NCBI GenBank assembly: GCA_021401465.1
Contig: JADDMT010000306.1
Span: forward strand, 1-13,786
Source of the DNA: Teratosphaeria epicoccoides
Taxonomy: Eukaryota; Ascomycota; Dothideomycetes; Mycosphaerellales; Teratosphaeriaceae
Length of the DNA: 13,786 nucleotides
Direction: 5' to 3'
The position numbers and the translations under genes are program-made. Below the pieces are notes generated by a model. That model saw nothing but the letters and a program-made list of their open reading frames with translations. It searched no databases and had not been told where the DNA came from. This document shows positions 8,660-13,786 of this stretch, piece by piece (position 1 is the first letter of the stretch; the number at the start of each line of letters is the position of its first letter).

Positions 8660-9019
8660 TGATATAGATGTATATGCTATATGATATGAAAATATCTCGC
8701 AGTGTGACAGAGTAATCCGACCTTTCCGTAGGTACAAGACAGCGCTGCTTTCTGCTTATCGCAGAGGTGGCGCTAAGGGTGCTTATAACCCCCGACGCCC
8801 CTCAATTAGGGAAAGCATGTCCGAGCCTAACCCCGTAGGGGTACCGTAGGGTCAGCGACGTGGGGGCGCCCTACGTCGACAACTGATCCTACTCGGACGA
8901 CATACGAGCTAACGTATGTACGAAGGACCCCCTTGCCATATGTGGCAGGGTCACTACATGCCAAGGGCGGCCATTAGAACCCATGCGGTTCAAATGGTCC
9001 CCTAGTATCAACCGTATCA
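8660..9019 (-). repeat. 3' LTR of copy C (360 bp)
   Basis: Full-length LTR with intact TGATA...TATCA ends and fewer transitions than the other three. It carries minus-strand TATAAG at 8782-8787 and AGAAAGCAG at 8745-8753. Hairpin-forming inverted repeats include GAACC/GGTTC (8977-8991) and CATACG/CGTATG (8901-8918). The flanking 5-mers, GACCC and CTGCC, do not match, which argues against a solo LTR and fits a 3' LTR next to its own internal DNA. Confidence 0.88.
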
Positions 9020-9033
9020 CTGCCCCTCCTCCT
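9020..9033 (-). promoter_or_regulatory. Polypurine tract of copy C
   Basis: On the minus strand AGGAGGAGGGGCAG directly precedes the LTR start TGATACGG. Plus-strand DNA synthesis starts from such a tract immediately 5' of the 3' LTR. It is the main reason for placing 9034-11454 inside the retroelement and not in host DNA. Confidence 0.7.
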
Positions 9034-9654
9034 ATGAGGATGTCCCTAGCCTCACTAAGTGACGCACGCGGAACATATAGGGTACGGGATGTAGCACGCT
9101 TACACCGCGCAAGGGTGAATAGGTAGATAGCCTGCGCAACATGTGTCATGCGCACACCTTAACACCTTCGCAGCGAGTGCGGGGCGGAGGCTGCTAACTC
9201 GGGCGGGTTTTAATCCGTCACATGTTAGGCGGCTTCGCAACACCTTCGCTTCACATGCGGATCGAGATATCAGGAAACCACGAGTACGTACTTCGGTCAA
9301 TCCTTGAAATTATAGGGCGAGCATGCGCGCCGGCCTCGCCAAGTAGCTTGGCCGTCCCTATTTAGTCGTGACCGTGAAGAACGTGTCGCAGAACCTCGGG
9401 GTAGTAGGAAAGTGCGCGGACGCTCTGCGCGCGCCGCTCGAAACGGCAGGAGCGCGCTCCTGGCGCGGGCCTCGTCACATTTCCATGCTAGTAGGCTAGC
9501 ACGAGTGCGGTCGGCGCACATGCGTGACAGCCGCGTTATCCGTTATTGCATCATTCGGTCCCCTTGTAAGTTAACTAGAGGTAGGTGCTCTGCGCATGTG
9601 GTTCGAGTCACTAGCTTAACGGTTGCGGTAGGCAACAGGGGGGCTGTCAGAGGG
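9034..9654 (+). promoter_or_regulatory. CpG-rich upstream region of the antisense gene
   Basis: About 620 bp with no convincing ORF. It is clearly richer in CpG than the retroelement copies (for example GCGCGCGCCG near 9429), so RIP has been light here. An 11-bp direct repeat AACACCTTCGC occurs at 9161-9171 and 9239-9249. It probably holds the promoter of the plus-strand gene. The weak ORFs that overlap each other on both strands here look like by-products of high GC. Confidence 0.45.
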
Positions 9655-9662
9655 TATAAAAA
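9655..9662 (+). promoter_or_regulatory. TATA box of the antisense gene
   Basis: TATAAAAA occurs 163 bp upstream of the ATG. About 35 bp downstream the sequence turns pyrimidine-rich with a CTAACATC-like initiator near 9700, which would give a leader of roughly 120 nt. Confidence 0.6.
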
Positions 9663-9699
9663 CCTCGTCGCTTCCCAAACTTTCCTGTTCCAAGACACT

Positions 9700-9817
9700 A
9701 ACATCGACCTCCGCTCCTACTTCGCTTAGCTTGCGCCTCGCCGTGTCTGCGGGTCTGTACCGGAGCTCCTTCTTCTTTAATCAATCAATCAAGATCAATC
9801 AACCTGTCTTAGCTATA
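9700..9817 (+). promoter_or_regulatory. Probable 5' untranslated leader
   Basis: It contains CTCCTTCTTCTTT and then repeated ATCA units (9780-9802), a composition common in leaders of filamentous ascomycete genes. It ends CTATA before ATGG, so there is A at -3 and G at +4. There is no upstream ATG in the gene's frame. Confidence 0.5.
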
Positions 9818-9938
9818 ATGGCTCATGTGCTGCAGACTAAGTTCGACGCTACTCGCTCTGCCCGCGATCGTCGCTCGTGTCGACGATGCCTCGACAACCT
9901 TAGTAGCCAAGCTGCACACATCTCTCCTCCGCGTGTTA

Positions 9939-9992
9939 GTAAGGCGTCCCCTACCCGCGAGGTATGCGTGACTTGTACTGACTAAAGCGTAG
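9939..9992 (+). other. Intron 1 (54 bp) of the antisense gene
   Basis: 5' site GTAAGG, branch TACTGACTAA, 3' site CGTAG. It removes the in-frame TAA at 9983 and splits a codon (A|CC, Thr). Length and motifs are typical of ascomycete introns. Confidence 0.65.
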
Positions 9993-10384
9993 CCGAGATC
10001 TGCGTCGGCGGATTTGATGAGGGTAGTGTCTACCGCAATTGTGTTAACTGCAATGGCAAGCATCAAAAATGCCAAGACCTCCCTGAAGAGGTGTACGGCG
10101 AGTACAACTAGCTCTGCCGTAACATCGATGACTTCTAGAGTACACGCGACGAGGGGATTGCCGAAGGCACTCCGACTATGAACAGGCTACAGGCTAAGTA
10201 CCGCGAGGCACTCGCCTACCTGCTTGGCGCCCTCTCGTGCTTCACCGCGACTGCTAACCGTTCTCATGGCGGCGTTCGCTTCGACTCTCTGCTGACAGGC
10301 GAAAACGTTTGTCTAGGTCTGATCGCAGACTTAGTCTAGAAGATCTTGAAGGTGCTAACCGTTAGGGTCGAGACCTTCGCTATA

Positions 10385-10438
10385 GTACGCATACGGTGCA
10401 GGTGACCTCCGAGTATGAATGCTAACTCTCTCCGCTAG
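10385..10438 (+). other. Intron 2 (54 bp) of the antisense gene
   Basis: 5' site GTACGC, branch ATGCTAACT, 3' site CGCTAG. It falls between codons and removes an in-frame TGA and a TAG. The branch-to-acceptor distance is typical for filamentous fungi. Confidence 0.65.
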
Positions 10439-10638
10439 GCCAACGTTAGCGTCGAGAAATATCCGACTAGCCGTCAGCGTCAGCAACTCGGGGCCCTTGC
10501 CTCTATTGACGATGACTTTGAGACGCGGATAATCCGCAAGAAGGTCATCAAGCAATTCACCGCTCCCGCCGCTAAGGCCACGCCCTAGCGCCGTACTAAG
10601 AGGCAGCCTGCCTCTAAGCCGGTCCCGAGGACCAAGCC

Positions 10639-10689
10639 GTAAGTTACTCACTCGAATCCTATCGCGTGCGTACAGCTAACACATTGTAG
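10639..10689 (+). other. Intron 3 (51 bp) of the antisense gene
   Basis: 5' site GTAAGT is a perfect consensus, branch CAGCTAACA, 3' site TGTAG. It removes the in-frame TAA at 10640. Splicing joins CC|C and keeps the frame into the long C-terminal ORF. Confidence 0.7.
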
Positions 10690-11314
10690 CGCCGCCGCCT
10701 ACGCCGCCTCGACGCTACTGTCCAAGAAGAAGAAGAGGGCCAGGGCCGAAATTGAGGTCAGCGACGAGGAAGCCGAACCTTCCCCGCTTGCGACCCGCAC
10801 TACGTCCGTCAAGACGCTAAGGCACAAGCCTCTAGGCCGGATCTTTGAGGATGAGGAGGATGACGACGTTCAGGATACCTTCGGTCCTGACGTGATCCCT
10901 TCGCGCCGTAGTGTCACCGCACTAGTTGCGCCTAAGGGAGACACCGAGTCCGATGATGTGGTCGACACTCGTGTCAAGAAGCGCAAGATGATCTCGAGGG
11001 CCGAGCGCGACAGCCGCAAGCGCGCTCGAGTCTCTTCGCCTTCTGATGCTAAGGATGAGGTAGTCGTCGCGACTAGGCGCGGTGAGGGTGTCGCTAGTTC
11101 TCTGGCTACTATAGGCTCCGAAGACGAGCTCCCTCGCAACCTACTAAAGAAGAAGATGCCGGCCTCTCTTCGTGGCGTTGCTACCCCCGTTACTCATGGT
11201 CGCTTCGGGGTGTTTAGTAGACCCTGTGCGGGTAGGCAGTCCCTAGCGGACCGCAACAAGAAAGACTCTCCTACTTCGGGTTCGGTCAGGAAGCCCCTAA
11301 CTAGTAGTCGCTAA

Positions 11315-11454
11315 GCATTAGCTACGAAGCTAATCCGAGCATGTCTCTTGTTCTTCTTAGGTTTATTCTAGGTGTGCCTTTAGGTATCAATGATGTATAA
11401 GTAGGGCGTTTGCTTCTCGTTGTCACTTCGCGCGTCATGCGCTACATACACGTG
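11315..11454. terminator. Intergenic 3' ends of convergent antisense gene and pol
   Basis: These 140 bp separate the gene's TAA from the pol TGA. A short stem TTAGCT-ACGA-AGCTAA (11318-11333) follows the gene stop. It is T-rich downstream, with ATGATGTATAAG near 11389-11400, but has no canonical AATAAA. Both transcripts probably end here or overlap. Confidence 0.35.
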
Positions 11455-11499
11455 TCAAGAATTCTGCTCTAGAACCCTCATCTTCCCACGAATCGACCT

Positions 11500-11660
11500 T
11501 CTTAAGCCCTGCTTACGCCTCCTCCGCTCTTCGAACTCACGAATAGCTTCCGGAGCGTTCTTGCAGTCTTCGGCTAGAACCCATTGTGTGTACTTAGGTA
11601 GGTATCCTTTCCACTTCACCAGATAGTGCGTTGCGCCCTTGCGCCGCATACTGTCCTTAA
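11500..11660 (-). other. Chromodomain at the C-terminus of copy C integrase
   Basis: The minus strand reads GATHYLVKWKGYLPKYTQWVL followed by AED, the aromatic-cage/WKGY pattern of chromodomains. A basic tail (EERRRRKQG) follows, ending at the TGA at 11455. In chromoviruses this domain directs integration to heterochromatin marked by H3K9 methylation. It places the family in the chromovirus clade. Confidence 0.85.
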
Positions 11661-12255
11661 TACCCTCGACTTCCTACTCTTCGTTCTCTTCTGCTACCGG
11701 CATCGGGTCCGCGGGCTCTTCGCCCTCGCGCTGTACCCATGGTTCGAGTAGAGATACGTGGAAGACGTCGTGCACACGATATGACGATGGCAACGATAGC
11801 CGGTACGCCTGCGAGCCTATCGCGTCGCGTATCCGGAAGGGTCCGACGAACCTTGGCGTCATCTTCTTGCTTGGAAGTTTCAGCTTAAGATTCTTCGTCG
11901 ACAGTAACACCTTCGTACTAACTGCGTACTGCATCGGTTTAGCACGGGCGTTATTATGTTTAATCTGGGATTCTGAGGCCTTTTTCTAGTGTTCCATTAG
12001 CACCGAATGTACCTCGCGCATACGCCGCGCTGATTCCGCGGCGGCCGGCACCCTCTCCTCAGAAGACTCGTCCCGAGGCGGTTCTAGGTGTATTTCCGGA
12101 TCAAAGCCATAAAGAATCTGAAATGGCGACATGCGCATAGTAGCATGCACGCTGTTATTAACTGCAAATTCCGCCATAGGAATTACGTTAGCCTAGGCAT
12201 CCTGGTTCTTAGCGCAGTAGCACCGAAGGTACTACTCAAGAGTCTAGTTCATACG

Positions 12256-12558
12256 TTCAGTCTGACTATTAGTCTGTAGATAGAATGCTGTACTTAGGCG
12301 GTGCTTAACACGCGCCTCAAACACAAATTCTTGCTAGTATTCACTAGTAAAGACAGAACCTCGATCCGATAGGATACTTCGGGGGACACTAAAGCGCCGT
12401 ATGACTTCGTCGCGAAGTAGCCGCGCAAGCTCGCCGCTTGTGCACTTTTTCGTACATAGGATGAAGACATTCATCTTCGAATATCAGTCGACTACTACAA
12501 GGACAGCATCAACCACATCGCCTTTCCACTTTGCTAGCGGCAAATCGGTGATGAAATC
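12256..12558 (-). other. Integrase DDE core of copy C, DX63DX35E
   Basis: MDFITDLP supplies D1, LSDRGSVFTS supplies D2 and QTERMN supplies E. The spacing, counted in codons, is 63 residues and then 35 residues, the classic DD35E pattern of retroviral and Ty3/gypsy integrases. All three catalytic codons are intact although several TAG codons lie between them. Confidence 0.88.
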
Positions 12559-13786
12559 CATGGTCAAGTCTTGCCATAGTTTCTCTGGTAGTAGGAGCGC
12601 CTAGGCATCGCCATAGGGGCGATGGCGCCGAGATTTGCTAATCTGGCACGTCTGGCAGGATTTGACATAGTCAGAGACATCCTGTTCTAGCGTAGGCTAC
12701 TAGTATTTGCGTCCAAGAAGTGCGTTCGTCTTCTCTACGCCAAAATGGCCCGCGAGTTCATTGTCATGATGAATACGGAGGAGCTGCGAACAGAGTGCGC
12801 GGTCGGCGGGTACGTAGAGCCTATTGTCAAAGTACCACAAGTCGCCTGACTTGGTCTAGTACTTCGGACCGCCTGCGGTGTCCTAGAGGGCTACACCCTC
12901 ATTAATCAACTCCGGTTCTCGCTCTTGCAACCGCTGAATAAGTCTCGAGACTTCTTCAAAGGGTTCCTTAGACATCGCATGCTCACCGCATGTAAGCCGG
13001 TTAACTACCGCACAGATCGAGCTAGACACGGTCGCCACAACTGCCGGATGGGAGGGTTCGTCACTAGCGGAGGCCGTGAGGCCCCATTGGACCCGCAGTC
13101 GACCTACAAGAGGAGCTAACGACGGGTCGCCGCCCTAAACTGCAAGCTTCGTTTGCAGCGTAGGGAGAAGCTGTCAGTCACCCTCCTCCCTAGTGTTGTA
13201 GTCTAGTCGTCGCGAAGGACTGTCGGCCGGGTTCGTCTTTCCGGAACGATGCTAGATAACAAAGTCAAAGCTAGCGAGGAAAGTCGCCTACCTTGCTTGC
13301 CGACTACTTAGCTGCTTCACACCCATGAAGCCGCGAAGGTTGTTATGGTCGGTAAGCACCTTAATAGGGTGCGCTGCGCCTTCGAGGTAGTGTCGGTACT
13401 CCTTGAAGCCGTCAACAATAGCCAAAAGCTCTTGGTCGTGAGTCTTGTAGTTAAGCTTAGCGCCCTGCATCTTCCGCGACTAGAAGGCAATCGGGTACCA
13501 TCGCGCACTGCCTTCGTGCGACTAGAGCTGCGATATAATTGCGGCTATTACGAATTTTGAAGCATCGGTCTCCATCCGGATCTTCGCAGCGGGGTCAAAG
13601 TGCCGAAGTATAGGCGCAGTTTGAAAAGCTGCTTTGAGTTCAGAGAAGGCCTTACTCTGAGCCTCCTCCCAAGGCACTTTCCCTGGCTTTTTTCCTCGAA
13701 CCGCGCCCTTTGCGAGGGCCGTGAGGGGAGCCACGATCTTCGAGTAAGATCGTATGAATCTGCGATAGAAGTTGGTGAATCCTAGG

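Larger units (their letters stand above)
9818..11314 (+). pseudogene. Intron-containing antisense gene in copy C; Cys-rich, charged protein, TAG-interrupted
   Basis: Exons are 9818-9938, 9993-10384, 10439-10638 and 10690-11314, 446 codons with the TAA stop at 11312. Removing the three introns leaves one frame. The N-terminus has CRRC (residues 21-24), C44 and then CVNCNGKHQKC (57-67), a possible metal-binding cluster. Residues 90-200 are Leu/Ala-rich and probably helical. The C-terminal half is low-complexity and charged: KKKKR (250-254), an acidic run EDEEDDD (291-297), and a bipartite NLS-like KKRK...RKRAR (334-351). Four TAG codons at residues 80, 89, 156 and 221 (10109, 10136, 10337, 10586) interrupt it; all are one C-to-T step from CAG. 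I do not recognise the family; a nuclear DNA- or chromatin-associated role is only suggested by composition. It runs opposite to the retroelement and converges on its pol, 140 bp away. Confidence 0.7.
8660..13786 (-). mobile_element. Copy C: Ty3/gypsy chromovirus with an extra antisense gene, 3' part
   Basis: From left to right on plus it has a 3' LTR (8660-9019), polypurine tract (9020-9033), 2.4 kb of extra DNA with a plus-strand gene, then chromodomain, integrase, RNase H and the end of RT on minus, running off the right edge. The pol part aligns with A and B at constant offsets (13242 and 9361). It has fewer RIP-type changes: where A and B have TA, C often keeps CA, TG or CG. GACCC (8655-8659) is the expected target duplication. 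Adding the Gag-to-RT length seen in A gives about 8.2 kb for the whole element (inference). Confidence 0.8.
11455..13786 (-). pseudogene. pol: pol pseudogene, copy C (RT end, RNase H, integrase, chromodomain)
   Basis: Partial at the right edge. RT thumb/connection is at 13570-13786. RNase H has ETDAS (Asp 13564-13566), the Glu of HDQELLAI (13429-13431) and the Asp of LTDHNNL (13348-13350). The integrase zinc finger has His codons at 12766-12771 and 12745-12747 and Cys at 12655 and 12646. The integrase core has D at 12556-12558, D at 12364-12366 and E at 12256-12258. A GPF motif lies at 11836-11844, and the chromodomain at about 11500-11660 ends at TGA 11455-11457. About a dozen in-frame TAGs break it, at positions expected to be Trp or Gln (QTERMN*TLE; KYQ*PTL). 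The register is the same as in A and B, and no frameshifts were seen. Confidence 0.9.

Noticed and set aside
8660..9019. LTR at 8660 as a second solo LTR
   Set aside because: Flanking 5-mers GACCC and CTGCC do not match and a polypurine tract lies on its internal side, so it fits the 3' LTR of copy C.
8889..9300. Minus-strand ORFs of 66-88 codons between the LTR and the gene
   Set aside because: They cross the LTR edge and polypurine tract, show no known motif and no continuity with pol.
9601..9625. GGTTCGAGTC resembles a tRNA B box
   Set aside because: The flanking bases do not form a T stem, and no A box or anticodon arm fits upstream.
9412..9729. Plus-strand ORF of 105 codons upstream of the antisense gene
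   Set aside because: Arg/Ala-rich composition typical of GC-rich noncoding DNA, overlapped by minus-strand ORFs and crossing the TATA box.
9962..9992. Alternative 31-bp intron starting GTATGC
   Set aside because: Too short for a fungal intron and would shift the frame; GTAAGG at 9939 gives a 54-bp intron that keeps it.
9818..13786. TAG reassigned to glutamine
   Set aside because: In pol, TAG stands at expected Trp positions as well as Gln, and sister copies differ by TG-to-TA changes; RIP explains both.

Overview
The window looks like repeat-rich DNA from a filamentous ascomycete (Pezizomycotina). It holds chromodomain-bearing Ty3/gypsy retrotransposons. The one gene on the opposite strand has 51-54 bp introns with fungal splice and branch sites. 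Damage is almost purely C-to-T / G-to-A, mostly CpA to TpA, which turns CAG and TGG codons into TAG; that is the signature of repeat-induced point mutation (RIP). The species cannot be named from the sequence.

Layout. (1) 1-126: end of the LTR of a second element family ('type 2'), inserted into copy A. (2) 127-3586: minus-strand copy A of a Tf1/sushi-like chromovirus (RNase H, RT, protease, Gag, short leader, 360-bp 5' LTR); it sits inside copy B. (3) 3587-7832: copy B of the same family, holding a 360-bp solo LTR with a perfect CATAT target duplication in its protease region and ending in its own 5' LTR. (4) 7833-8659: remnant of the type-2 element into which B inserted: internal tail, polypurine tract, and an LTR-like segment full of tandem and inverted repeats. 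(5) 8660-13786: copy C, less mutated than A and B. It runs from its 3' LTR and polypurine tract through a 2.4-kb extra segment, then chromodomain, integrase, RNase H and the end of RT; Gag and the 5' LTR lie beyond the right edge.

The most interesting part is the extra segment of copy C. Between the end of pol (11455) and the polypurine tract/3' LTR (9033) lies a plus-strand gene, antisense to the retroelement, with its own TATA box, leader, ATG (9818), three short introns and stop (11314). It would encode about 445 residues: a Cys-rich N-terminus and a highly charged C-terminus with nuclear-localisation-like clusters. Four in-frame TAG codons, each one CpA-to-TpA change from CAG, interrupt it. 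An antisense cargo gene keeps its introns when the element copies itself through genomic RNA, so the arrangement makes mechanistic sense. I do not recognise the protein.

The chromovirus appears to encode Gag and Pol in one frame: every recognised domain in A, B and C falls in a single minus-strand register. Its putative primer-binding site is complementary to the predicted 5' end of its own transcript, as in self-priming Tf1/sushi elements. A and B align without net indels over about 3.1 kb apart from the solo LTR, so their decay is by point mutation. No intact host gene, tRNA, rRNA or CRISPR array was found.
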